Positions 1-7,776 of a DNA stretch of 64,000 bases are shown piece by piece; position 1 is the first letter of the stretch, and every line of letters starts with the position of its first letter. The stretch is from Microbispora catharanthi. GTDB taxonomy: Bacteria > Actinomycetota > Actinomycetes > Streptosporangiales > Streptosporangiaceae. Under the pieces are notes generated by a model, which saw only the letters and a list, made by a program, of their open reading frames with translations, did not search any database and was not told the origin of the DNA. The stretch is taken from contig NZ_VDMA02000012.1 of NCBI RefSeq assembly GCF_006334915.2, forward strand, positions 124,001 to 188,000, in the 5' to 3' direction. The position numbers and the translations under genes were made by a program.

Positions 1-327
1 ATACGTCCCGTAGAGATCGCTGTTGGCGTAGATGATCAGATCGAAGCTCGACTGGGCCAACGCCTCCATCACACCCTTGAGCACCTCGGCCGTATAGGAC
101 TGGAAGCTGTGGGTGACCAGACCCAGGACATTGGTACGGCTGCGCCGCAGGCTCGTCGCCACCAGACTCGACTCGTAGCCCAGCCGCTCGATGGCCGAAC
201 GGACCTGCGCGATGGTGCCGGCACTGACGCCGTAGCGTCCGTTGACCACCCGTGAGACCGTTGCGGTGGAGACACCCGCCAGTCGCGCGACATCGCTCAT
301 TGTCACCGGCGCACCGCCTTCGGCCAT
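1..327 (-). CDS. LacI-family transcriptional regulator (N-terminal part, cut by window edge)
   Basis: The first about 109 residues of a LacI/GalR repressor are present; the rest lies beyond the left edge. A LacI-type helix-turn-helix is readable at the N-terminus (MSDVARLAGVSTATVSRVVN), followed by the hinge (RLGYESSLVATSLRR) and the start of the periplasmic-binding-protein-like effector domain (VLGLVTHSFQSYTAEVLKG). I take the ATG at 327 because an AGAGGA sits just upstream; in-frame GTG 306 and ATG 300 are alternatives. Its own upstream region carries an array of LacI-type half sites, so autoregulation is likely. The same motif recurs upstream of the neighbouring GH3 glycosidase and FAH enzyme, which implies sugar-responsive control of both. 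Confidence 0.9.
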   Translation of the reverse strand, partial: MAEGGAPVTMSDVARLAGVSTATVSRVVNGRYGVSAGTIAQVRSAIERLGYESSLVATSLRRSRTNVLGLVTHSFQSYTAEVLKGVMEALAQSSFDLIIYANSDLYGTY

Positions 328-343
328 GCCGTCCTCTTACGCT

Positions 344-395
344 GCAATCGTTATCGGTTACGTTTCCAGCGCTTAACGTAAGCGATAACGATTGC
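344..395. promoter_or_regulatory. LacI-type operator array upstream of lacI
   Basis: A perfect 13-bp inverted repeat (gcaatcgttatcg at 344-356 and its complement at 383-395) flanks further half sites of the form CGTNATCGGTNACGTTT (about 349-365) and AACGTAAGCGATAACG. The same core recurs at 3090-3113. The array lies in the 136-bp gap between the GH3 stop and the lacI start. The operator role is inferred from symmetry, position and recurrence. Confidence 0.7.
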
Positions 396-463
396 CAACA
401 CAAGCCTCATTTCGGTCTCTTAGTACGCGGACTCTCATGCACATAGGGGATGCGGCGGCGGGG

Positions 464-2878
464 TTACCGGTCCCCGTCCCAGCGGGCGCCGTGAGGTCGT
501 CGCGGCAGCTCGCCGACACCGACCGTGCCCGTGTAGACCTTCTGGACCTGCGGCCGGTCGGCGTCGCCCGTGATGGTGAACGCACCGACGTGGGTGTGAG
601 CGTCGGAGGAGAATCCGACGTAAACCTCGATATGCCCGGTTTCTACCGTGTAGTTCATATCTCGGCCGTAGAAGCCGAGTTGGCCCGTAGGCACGTGGAA
701 ACGTACGGTCGCGCGCTGCCCGGGAGCGACGGACACACGGCCGAAACCCTTCAGCTCGAGCACGGGCCGGGTGACCGTTGCCTCGGGGTCGCGGATATAG
801 AGCTGGACGACTTCCTCACCGGCTCGATCACCGGTGTTGGCCACGGTGACCTCCACGGCGACGCCGTCCCCGGCGGTCACTTCGGTCCGGTCCAGCGTGG
901 CCTGTTCGATGACGAACGGGGCGTACCCGAGACCGTGACCGAAGCAGTAGCGCGGGCTGACGGGCGAGTCGACGTAGTCGCCGTGCCAGTGTGACCGTCC
1001 GCCGGACACCTTGTGCCCGTAGAAGACGGGTATCTGGCCCACGGAGCGCGGGTAGGAGATGGGCAGCTTCCCGCTCGGGTTCACCTCGCCGAGCAGAACC
1101 TCGGCGATCGCCTGTGCCCCGGTCTGCCCGGGAAGCCAGGCCATCAGCACCGCGGCGCATTCCTCGTGCAGGAAGTCGCCGCCGACCGGGCGACCGGCGA
1201 CGAGCACCGCCACCACGGGGGTGCCGGTGGCGACGACGGCACGCACCAGGTCCTCCTGGACACCGGGAAGCTCCAGGCTGGACCGGTCCCGCGACTCTCC
1301 CGTGGTGGCCTGGGTCGTCAACCCCGAACGGTCCCCCAGAACCAGCACCGCGACGTCGGCCGCCGCGGCGGCCGCGACCGCCTCGTCGAAACCGTCCTTC
1401 GACGTGTCGATCACGTCGCAGCCACGCGCGTAACGCACCCGATCCCCCAGGCGGGCCATGAGCGCGTCACGCACCGAAGGCAGCCCGTCCGTACTCTCCT
1501 CGATCTCAAGGTCGTCCGGGATCGTCATCATCTGGCCGAGCAGGCCCTGCCGCTCGCGCGCCTGCATCAACGACTCGACATGAGCCGCGAAGGAGTAGTC
1601 ACCGAGCAGGTGCCGCGCGTCGTCGGCGTTCGGCCCGATGAGAGCGACCGTTCCGGCGCCCGGTCGCAGCGGCAGGACACCGTCGTTCTTGAGCAGGACG
1701 AGGCTGCGCCGGGCTATCTCGAGCGCCACCTCCTGATGCCGCTCGGCGTTCACCGTCACCGCGACCGCGGCCTCGTCGACGTAAGGGTTCTCGAACAGGC
1801 CGAGCTCGAACTTGTGCCGGAGAACCCGTGAAACCGCTTCGTCCAGTTGCCCTTCGCCGACCTCGCCGACGTCCAGGGCGTCTGCCAGGGGATCCGCGTA
1901 CGCATCCGTCGCCGGCAGTTCGACGTCGGTACCCGCGGTGAGTGCCAGAGCCGCCGCCCGCCGCTTGTCCTGCGCGAAGTGGTGATACGAGTGGAGATCG
2001 TCGACGGCGAAGTAGTCCGACACGACGGTGCCGGTGAAGCCCCACTCCCCACGGAGGACATCGCTGAGGAGCTCACCGTTGGCGTGGCAGGGAATCCCGT
2101 CCAGCTCGTGGTAGCCGGCCATCACCGACTGAAGGCCCGCCTCGCGGACCGCCGTCTCGAACGGATACAGATACACCTCCCGCAGCAGACGAGGCGGCAG
2201 ATGCGCCGGCGCCCAGTTCAACCCCCCCTCGGACGCCCCGTACCCGACGAAGTGCTTGGCCGTCGCGATGACGCCCTCCGCCAGAGAATCGCCCTGGAGG
2301 CCACGGACGAACGCCGCGCCCATCCGGGCCACCAGGTAGGGGTCCTCCCCGTAGGTCTCCTCCGTCCGGCCCCACCGCGGGTCCCGTACCACGTCCAGCA
2401 CCGGTGAGAGCCCCTGGTGGCTTCCCATCGCGCGCATCTGCGTGCGAACGGCATCCGCCAGCAGCCGGTTGAGTTCCGGCTCCCAGGTGCTCGCGACGCC
2501 GATCGCCTGCGGGAAGACGGTCGCCTCCCGTGCCATCACCCCGGAGCACACTTCCTCGTGCACGATCGCGGGAATCCCCAGCCGGGTCTCGGTCACCAGG
2601 AAGCGCTGGATCGCATTCGCCACCCGCGCCACCTGCGCCGCCTTCAGGCTGGTGGCCCCCGCGACGCGAGTCACGTGCCCCAAGCCGTGCCGGAGGACCG
2701 TCCGCGCCCGCTCCGCCGAGTACTGGCCACCCTCGATCAGTGAGAACGCCCAAGCGCTCCCCAACTGCGCGAGCTTCTCCTCCCGGGTCATCCGGGCCAG
2801 CAGGTCCGCCACGCGCTCCCCTACAGGCGCGGCCGGATCGATGTAAATCGCTTCGGATTCCCGCCTCACCGTGGTCAC
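464..2878 (-). CDS. Glycoside hydrolase family 3 beta-glycosidase
   Basis: 804 residues with the complete GH3 architecture. The N-terminal TIM-barrel has the family signature DPRWGRTEETYGEDP (about 166-180), the KH pair at 208-209, and the nucleophile Asp at about 288 in VVSDYFAV. An alpha/beta sandwich domain follows, then a C-terminal fibronectin-III-like domain (VQLYIRDPEATVTRPVLEL). No signal peptide is visible, so it should act in the cytoplasm on imported oligosaccharides. Beta-glucosidase and beta-xylosidase activity cannot be separated from sequence alone. It is codirectional with the LacI gene and divergent from the FAH enzyme, with LacI-type operators on both sides, consistent with one sugar-catabolic regulon. 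Confidence 0.9.
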   Translation of the reverse strand: MTTVRRESEAIYIDPAAPVGERVADLLARMTREEKLAQLGSAWAFSLIEGGQYSAERARTVLRHGLGHVTRVAGATSLKAAQVARVANAIQRFLVTETRLGIPAIVHEEVCSGVMAREATVFPQAIGVASTWEPELNRLLADAVRTQMRAMGSHQGLSPVLDVVRDPRWGRTEETYGEDPYLVARMGAAFVRGLQGDSLAEGVIATAKHFVGYGASEGGLNWAPAHLPPRLLREVYLYPFETAVREAGLQSVMAGYHELDGIPCHANGELLSDVLRGEWGFTGTVVSDYFAVDDLHSYHHFAQDKRRAAALALTAGTDVELPATDAYADPLADALDVGEVGEGQLDEAVSRVLRHKFELGLFENPYVDEAAVAVTVNAERHQEVALEIARRSLVLLKNDGVLPLRPGAGTVALIGPNADDARHLLGDYSFAAHVESLMQARERQGLLGQMMTIPDDLEIEESTDGLPSVRDALMARLGDRVRYARGCDVIDTSKDGFDEAVAAAAAADVAVLVLGDRSGLTTQATTGESRDRSSLELPGVQEDLVRAVVATGTPVVAVLVAGRPVGGDFLHEECAAVLMAWLPGQTGAQAIAEVLLGEVNPSGKLPISYPRSVGQIPVFYGHKVSGGRSHWHGDYVDSPVSPRYCFGHGLGYAPFVIEQATLDRTEVTAGDGVAVEVTVANTGDRAGEEVVQLYIRDPEATVTRPVLELKGFGRVSVAPGQRATVRFHVPTGQLGFYGRDMNYTVETGHIEVYVGFSSDAHTHVGAFTITGDADRPQVQKVYTGTVGVGELPRRPHGARWDGDR

Positions 2879-3246
2879 TCGATCACCCCAATCACCACTA
2901 CAGCCCCATTTCCGGCGTCACCGATGACATCGCCAGTCGCCTTTGAACGGACCAGGCCAGATCACCTCGCCCCGGCCCCTGCCTCGTCCCACCGATTCCC
3001 CGGATGCGCCGTCGAGCGCGCCGGGGCGACGGCGTCCGGGCCTCACCACCGGCCCCTGGCGACGTCCATCACGTGCGTCCGGCTCTTGCGTAAACGTAAT
3101 CGGTAACGTTTACGATGCAACCGTCGCCGATCACGTCCGGTTTGTCCATAGCCCGCACCACAGCTGCCAGGTCGGCCGTTCGGCTGAACGAACCGCCGAC
3201 ACCTCTGCGCCTGACGTCCATCACTTCACGACAAAGGGGAAATCGA
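2879..3246. other. Divergent intergenic region, GH3 / FAH enzyme
   Basis: 368 bp between divergent genes. I see no gene here. It holds one clear LacI-type palindrome (3090-3113) and an AAAGGGG ribosome-binding site just before the GTG at 3247. Promoters for both genes must lie here, but I cannot place -35/-10 boxes with confidence. Confidence 0.7.
3090..3113. promoter_or_regulatory. LacI-type operator palindrome
   Basis: GTAAACGT (3090-3097) and ACGTTTAC (3106-3113) are exact inverted repeats around an 8-bp spacer, giving a core that matches the lacI-proximal site at about 349-365 (CGTNATCGGTNACGTTT). It is the likely control point for the divergent GH3 and FAH-family genes. Confidence 0.7.
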
Positions 3247-4116
3247 GTGCACATCGTGCGATACCAGCGGCATGACGACCCCCACCCACGCATCGGGGTG
3301 GTGAATGACGGCGTCCTGTCCGCCCTGCCGGTCGCCGGTATGTTCGAGCTCCTTCAACACCGGAAAGAGGAAATCGAAGGGATTTGTGCCGACGCCGCCC
3401 CTGCCTGCTCGCTCAGCGAGGTGCGTCTGCTCGCCCCCGTGGACGGGGTCATGGAGGTATGGGCCTCGGGCGTGACCTACCTGCGCTCCCGGGATGCCCG
3501 GGTGGAGGAGAGCGCCCTCAAGTCGGTCTACGAGCTGGTCTATGACGCCGAGCGTCCCGAACTGTTCTTCAAGTCGCCCGCCTGGCGGGTGGTCGTCGAC
3601 GGCGAACCCGTCGGTATCCGCTCCGACTCGGAGCTCAACGTTCCCGAGCCCGAGCTGGCTCTTGTGGTGAACCGCTTCGAGGAGATCGTCGGCTACGTCG
3701 TCTGCAATGACATGAGCTCACGATCGGTGGAGGGCGAGAACCCGCTCTACTTACCGCAGGCCAAGCTGTACGCCGGCGCCTGCGCCCTCTCCCCCGGTAT
3801 CAGGCCCGCGTGGGAGGTCGACGCCTCCGACCTCACCATCCGCCTGACGGTTACGCGCAAGGGCGCCGTCATCTGGGACGGCACGACCTCCACCAGGCAG
3901 ATCCGTCGCCCGTTCAGCTGGCTGACCGCCTATCTGTTCCACTCGGAGAACCATCCCCACGGGGTCGTGCTCTCCACCGGGACCGGCATCGTGCCCGATC
4001 TCGACTTCCGGCTCCATGCGGGTGACCTGATCAGCGTGACGATCGACGAGATCGGTGAGCTCCACAATCCGGTTGTCGTAGGCAAGGACCACTTCCACTT
4101 CCTGAGGACCCCGTGA
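3247..4116 (+). CDS. Fumarylacetoacetate hydrolase-family protein, probable 2-keto-3-deoxy-sugar-acid dehydratase
   Basis: 289 residues from GTG 3247, chosen for the AAAGGGG Shine-Dalgarno; the reading frame is open further upstream but without an RBS. FAH-fold features include VWASGVTYLRSRD near residue 70, the metal-binding acidic pair in EPELALVVN, and GYVVCNDMSSRSVEGENPLY. The long YELVYDAERPELFFKS stretch resembles 2-dehydro-3-deoxy-D-arabinonate dehydratase-type members, which turn 2-keto-3-deoxy sugar acids into 2-oxo acid semialdehydes in non-phosphorylative pentose oxidation. The substrate is inferred from family resemblance and the GH3/LacI neighbours. A C-terminal hydrolase of another pathway remains possible. 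Confidence 0.8.
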   Translation: MHIVRYQRHDDPHPRIGVVNDGVLSALPVAGMFELLQHRKEEIEGICADAAPACSLSEVRLLAPVDGVMEVWASGVTYLRSRDARVEESALKSVYELVYDAERPELFFKSPAWRVVVDGEPVGIRSDSELNVPEPELALVVNRFEEIVGYVVCNDMSSRSVEGENPLYLPQAKLYAGACALSPGIRPAWEVDASDLTIRLTVTRKGAVIWDGTTSTRQIRRPFSWLTAYLFHSENHPHGVVLSTGTGIVPDLDFRLHAGDLISVTIDEIGELHNPVVVGKDHFHFLRTP

Positions 4117-4192
4117 CTCCGGGGTGATCACTTCGCGGGAAGAAGGGGAGCCGGTGCGTATCGTCGTGTCCGAGAGCCAGGAAGGCCAGGAA

Positions 4193-4465
4193 ATGAAGAT
4201 CGCTGTCATCGGGGGAACCGGCCTCATCGGATCCCGGCTGGTCACGATCCTGAGCGCGCGCGGGCACGAGGCGGTGCCGCACTCGACGTCCACCGGAGTG
4301 GACCTGCTCAGCGGGCGGGGCCTGTCCGCGGCACTGGCGGGCGCCGACGTCGTCGTCACCGACGACAGTGCCGGCATGTACGCCGCCGCCTCGGGCTCCG
4401 CCCTCGTCGCCAAGGACGGCGCCGGCATCGCCAGGACCACCTATCGGGAGTGGCTCGCGCGCTGA
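4193..4465 (+). pseudogene. Internally deleted NmrA/SDR-type oxidoreductase remnant
   Basis: A 90-residue frame from ATG 4193 starts with MKIAVIGGTGLIGSRLV, a dinucleotide-binding motif nearly identical to the intact paralogue at 5958-6713. About 60 N-terminal residues match, and then the sequence jumps from ADVVVTDDSAGMYAA to a tail ending TTYREWLAR. That tail aligns with the last 40 residues of the paralogue (VVTDPHARYFGSEL to IRYHDWLDR). Roughly 150 residues of the substrate domain are missing without a frameshift. It is probably a non-functional deletion derivative of a duplicated gene, though a small Rossmann-only protein could still be made. Confidence 0.75.
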
Positions 4466-4537
4466 CCGGCCGGCACCCCGCCGGCGCCCGTTCCCGCGCG
4501 TTCCTCCAGCCGCGAGCGCGCGAGTCCGGTGCCGCGT

Positions 4538-4564
4538 TGTCACAGATCTAAACTCTGCCCTGTC
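4538..4564 (+). promoter_or_regulatory. ECF41-like promoter upstream of ltrA
   Basis: TGTCACA (4538-4544), a 16-bp spacer and TGTC (4561-4564, followed by TT) match the shape of ECF41 sigma promoters (known as TGTCACA-N16-CGTC). Two further copies precede the SDR at 5958 and the ferritin-like gene at 9239. It lies about 80 bp before the LtrA start. Confidence 0.6.
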
Positions 4565-4645
4565 TTCGGAGCGGACCGTACGTTGCGCAGCGACAGGAGC
4601 AGGACCTTGCCACCAGCAGGCACCACGATCCGGATCCGGGTCCGG

Positions 4646-5863
4646 ATGAGCGCCCGTGCCATCGATGAGCCGCACCGCGTTTCGAGTCAGCTCGAACTGC
4701 TGTTCGATCTCACCTTCGTGGTCGCGGTCGCGGCCGCCACCGCGCAGTTCGCGCACGACATCGCCGGCGGTCACGGCCTGGCCGGGCTGGTGCCGTTCCT
4801 TCAGGTGTTCTTCGCGATCTGGTGGGCGTGGATGAACTTCACGTGGTTCGCCTCGTCCTACGACACCGACGACGTCGCCTACCGGTTGCTGACCATGGTG
4901 CAGATGGCCGGTGTGCTGGTCCTCGCCGCCGGCGTGCCCGCCGCGGCGAGTCACTCCGCCTACGGGGTCATCACGCTGGGCTACCTCATCATGAGAATCG
5001 GGCTCGTCGCCCAATGGCTGCGGGCCGGTCTCGAAGACCCGGCGAGGCGCCGCACCGCGTTTCGCTACGCCGGCGGCATCACCTTCCTGCAGTTGGGCTG
5101 GCTGTCGCGGCTCGTCCTCGTGGAGACGGGAGTCCTGCCCTCGTCCTTCGGTCTGCCGTTCTTCGTCTGCCTGGCCGTCCTGGAACTCGCGGTGCCGCGG
5201 TGGGCGGAGCGGGCCAGGGCCACCAACTGGCACCCGCACCACATCGCCGAGCGTTACGGCCTGTTCACGATCATCCTGCTCGGTGAGAGCGTGCTGGCCG
5301 CGAGCAGAGGGGTCGGAAGAGCGCTCGAGACGGGCGAGGTCGGCGGTCCCTTCGTCGTGATCGCCGGCGCCGGCCTCACCCTGCTGTTCGCTCTTTGGTG
5401 GCTGTATTTCCTCGGACCTGCCGGGGACGGTCTCAGCGATCGCCGTCATCGGTCCTACCTGTGGGGATACGGCCACTATGGAATCTTCGCAGCGCTGGCA
5501 GCCCTCGGCTCCGGGCTCGAGGTGGCGGTGGAGAAGAGCGGGCACGACGTCGTGGCGTCGTCGCCGGCGCTCGGCTACGCGGTCGCCGTCCCGGTGGGGG
5601 TGTATCTCGCCCTGCTGTGGGCGGTGCACGTGCTTGTCGTCACAGAGCCCGTCATGTTCCCCGCCGCGGTTCTGGCGTGCGTCGTCATCGTCCTGTCACT
5701 GCCGCTCGCGACGCCCTGGGTCGGCGTGGCCGGCACGGTCGCGGCGATCGCGGCCGTCTGCGTTCTGCTCGTCGCCGTCACGATCTGGTCGGCGGCCGCC
5801 GGGGGCCGCACGGGAGCACGTCGTCATGACCCGCCCCACGTGACCGGTGACGGATTGACGTGA
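4646..5863 (+). CDS. ltrA: Low-temperature-requirement A (LtrA) family membrane protein
   Basis: 405 residues from ATG 4646, just before the family hallmark (EPHRVSSQLELLFDLTFVVAVAA). An upstream in-frame TTG at about 4607 is an alternative start. About ten to twelve hydrophobic segments span the protein, with conserved HHIAERYGLFTIILLGESV in the middle, as in LtrA proteins, an integral-membrane family of unclear biochemical function first linked to growth in the cold. It is preceded by an ECF41-like promoter and followed within 20 bp by another one serving the next gene. Confidence 0.85.
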   Translation: MSARAIDEPHRVSSQLELLFDLTFVVAVAAATAQFAHDIAGGHGLAGLVPFLQVFFAIWWAWMNFTWFASSYDTDDVAYRLLTMVQMAGVLVLAAGVPAAASHSAYGVITLGYLIMRIGLVAQWLRAGLEDPARRRTAFRYAGGITFLQLGWLSRLVLVETGVLPSSFGLPFFVCLAVLELAVPRWAERARATNWHPHHIAERYGLFTIILLGESVLAASRGVGRALETGEVGGPFVVIAGAGLTLLFALWWLYFLGPAGDGLSDRRHRSYLWGYGHYGIFAALAALGSGLEVAVEKSGHDVVASSPALGYAVAVPVGVYLALLWAVHVLVVTEPVMFPAAVLACVVIVLSLPLATPWVGVAGTVAAIAAVCVLLVAVTIWSAAAGGRTGARRHDPPHVTGDGLT

Positions 5864-5876
5864 ACTTCGCGGCTGC

Positions 5877-5903
5877 CGTCACAACCCCGGAGGCTGTCCG
5901 GTC
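5877..5903 (+). promoter_or_regulatory. ECF41-like promoter upstream of SDR
   Basis: CGTCACA (5877-5883), 16 bp, GGTC (5900-5903, continuing TTAGC). The block GGCTGTCCGGTCTTAGC is shared almost exactly with the site at 9149-9175, far more than chance would give for unrelated promoters. It lies 55 bp before the SDR start. Confidence 0.65.
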
Positions 5904-5957
5904 TTAGCTGGCGACCGGGTGGCAACGAGGTGGCCCGGCGGACAGAAAGAGAGCGCG

Positions 5958-6713
5958 ATGAAGATCGTGGTAATCGGCGGCACCGGCCTGATCGGGTCGA
6001 AGCTGGTGAAGAAGCTGGGCGAGCACGGTCACGAGGCGGTCGCGGCGTCGCCGAACACCGGCGTCAACACGCTGACCGGCGAAGGGCTGGCCGAGGTGCT
6101 GGCGGGCGCGCAGGTGGTGGTCGACGTGTCGAACTCGCCGTCGTTCGAGAGGACCGCGGTGCTGAAGTTCTTCGAGACCTCCACGAGCAACCTGCTCGCG
6201 GCGGAGGCGGAGGCGGGCGTGGGTCACCACGTCGCGGTGTCGATCGTGGGAACGGAGCGGATGCCGGAGAACGGCTACTTCGCGGCGAAGATCGCCCAGG
6301 AGCAGCTGATCGAGAAGTCGGGGATCCCGTTCTCGCTCGTGCACTCGACCCAGTTCTTCGAGTTCGCCCGCGGCATCGCGGACGACGCCATGGTGGACGG
6401 CAAGGTGCACATGGCGCCCGTGCTCTTCCAGCCCATCGCGGGCGACGATGTCGCTCAGGCGGTCGGCCGGACCGCGGTGGGGTCGCCGCTGAACGGCAGG
6501 GTCGAGATCGCCGGGCCCGAGCAGTCCCGGATGGACGAGTTCTTCCGGCAGGCGCTGGCCGCCTGGGGCGACCCGCGCGAGGTGGTCACCGACCCGCACG
6601 CGCGGTATTTCGGCAGCGAGCTGAGCGAGCGGTCGCTCGTTCCGATCGGCGACGCCACCCTCGGCACGATCCGCTACCACGACTGGCTCGACCGCACCGC
6701 CACCGGCAAGTAG
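5958..6713 (+). CDS. NmrA-like SDR / NAD(P)H-binding oxidoreductase (ECF41-associated type)
   Basis: 251 residues from ATG 5958, after a purine-rich AGAAAGAGA. The N-terminal dinucleotide motif MKIVVIGGTGLIGSKLV starts the Rossmann fold. ERMPENGYFAAKIAQEQLI corresponds to the YxxxK-like region of atypical SDRs, and SGIPFSLVHSTQFFEF is typical of NmrA-like proteins. The family matches the oxidoreductases/epimerases usually encoded beside ECF41 sigma factors. Here an ECF41-like promoter lies upstream and a decayed sigma gene about 0.4 kb downstream. The substrate is unknown. A truncated paralogue lies at 4193. Confidence 0.85.
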   Translation: MKIVVIGGTGLIGSKLVKKLGEHGHEAVAASPNTGVNTLTGEGLAEVLAGAQVVVDVSNSPSFERTAVLKFFETSTSNLLAAEAEAGVGHHVAVSIVGTERMPENGYFAAKIAQEQLIEKSGIPFSLVHSTQFFEFARGIADDAMVDGKVHMAPVLFQPIAGDDVAQAVGRTAVGSPLNGRVEIAGPEQSRMDEFFRQALAAWGDPREVVTDPHARYFGSELSERSLVPIGDATLGTIRYHDWLDRTATGK

Positions 6714-6773
6714 GCCGACGAGGCCGTTCATCCCTGAGGGCGCGCACGCGATGACCGCGATCACCGGCCACGC

Positions 6774-6824
6774 CGCTGTCCCGGCCGCACCGCTGTCCCG
6801 GCTGCGCCGCTGTCCCGGCTGCGC
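6774..6824. repeat. 17-bp tandem repeat, three copies
   Basis: Three consecutive 17-bp units (cgctgtcccggctgcgc consensus; two exact, the first with two changes) lie in the gap between the SDR and the small acidic protein. No function is evident; it looks like replication slippage in non-coding DNA. Confidence 0.8.
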
Positions 6825-6898
6825 TGCGCAGGTCGCCGCGGTCGTCGCGTCCCGCCCCCCGGCCGAGTCATCCGCACACCGACACGGAGAGAGGAACG

Positions 6899-7129
6899 AT
6901 GACCGCTCCGAACGACGAGACCGAATTTCTGCACGAGCTCGAAATCGAGGTCGAGGCGGAGGTGATCCGGGTCGAGTCCAGCCGTCCGGAGGACGCCGCC
7001 GGCCTGCCGGTCACCGACTGGCTGTTCGACCCGACGGACGCCGAACGCGAGGAGATCGGCCTGCGAGGGCTGCTCGCCGCGGTCGAGGTGCTGGAAGACG
7101 ACCCCCGGCCCGGCGATCCCGCCGAGTAG
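6899..7129 (+). CDS. Small acidic protein of unknown function
   Basis: 76 residues from ATG 6899, well placed behind GGAGAGAGGAACG. The protein is strongly acidic (EFLHELEIEVEAEVIRVESS) with no cysteine, no signal peptide and no membrane segment. I do not recognise a family. A sound RBS and biased codon usage support a real gene. It sits immediately before the decayed sigma factor and runs the same way as the SDR. Confidence 0.6.
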   Translation: MTAPNDETEFLHELEIEVEAEVIRVESSRPEDAAGLPVTDWLFDPTDAEREEIGLRGLLAAVEVLEDDPRPGDPAE

Positions 7130-7135
7130 AGCGGC

Positions 7136-7470
7136 CTAGCGGGCGACGCCGCAGGCGAGCAGTTCCTCCAGTTCGGCGAGGTCGCCGGTCTGCGCGGCGG
7201 AGAGGAACGTCCGTACGAGGCGCCGGTGCCCGGTGGTGCTCACCGGGTTGCGCCGCTCGCCGGCGAGGTGGTCGCGGGCACCGGCGCACGAGTTGCCGCG
7301 CGTGGTCTTCGCTCAGGCCGAGGATCTCGGAGATCCGGCGGTAGGGGTAGCCGAAGGCCACGCGCAGGAGATGGACCGCTCGTTCGGCAGGGGTCAGTCT
7401 CTCCGGCAGCGACCGGATCGCGGCGTCGACCGCCTCATGTCGCTCGGCCGCCGTCTCGGGGCCGGCAAGC
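7136..7470 (-). pseudogene. Decayed ECF41/SigJ-like sigma factor (region 4 plus start of C-terminal extension)
   Basis: Read on the minus strand, ERLTPAERAVHLLRV, GYPYRRISEILGLSEDHARQ and LVRR form an ECF sigma region 4. After a one-base insertion near 7280 the frame resumes as ARDHLAGERRNPVS and FLSAAQTGDLAELEELL, the start of the SnoaL-like extension of SigJ/ECF41 factors, then stops at a TAG (7136-7138). Region 2, the rest of the extension and the start codon are missing. Three ECF41-like promoters nearby suggest this was, or resembles, their cognate factor; another copy elsewhere may now serve them. Confidence 0.75.
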
Positions 7471-7684
7471 GCACCATCGAGACGCGCGCCACTCTCACCG
7501 CCCAGGAAGCGCAGATCGCGCGCCTGGCCGGTGACGGGCTGACGAACCCCGAGATCGGCGCGCAGCTCTTCATCAGCCCGCACACCGTCGAATGGCCCTG
7601 CGCAAGATCTTCACGAAGCTCGGCATCGCGTCCCGCAGGCCATTCAGCACCGCGCTGCTCGCGGGCACCGGGGCCACGGCCTGA
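7469..7684 (+). pseudogene. LuxR-type HTH remnant with frameshift
   Basis: LTAQEAQIARLAGDGLTNPE and IGAQLFISPHTVEW form most of a LuxR/GerE helix-turn-helix. The expected HLRKIFTKLGIASRR continues only after restoring one missing base near 7594-7597 (ATGGCCCTGCGC where ATGGCACCTGCGC is expected). It ends at TGA 7682. Only the C-terminal HTH survives, without the large ATPase or sensor part, and it abuts the sigma remnant on the other strand. Confidence 0.75.
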
Positions 7685-7776
7685 GGTCTCGCTGATTCGC
7701 CCGTTGACGGGCGGTGCGACATTTCGTACGTTCCGCGTAGGCCGCACCCCCGGCGCCCCCGACGGAAGGGGTTGCA

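Noticed and set aside
4031-5629. 532-codon open frame antisense to ltrA
   Set aside because: Gln/His/Arg-rich shadow; LtrA on the plus strand has consistent membrane helices.
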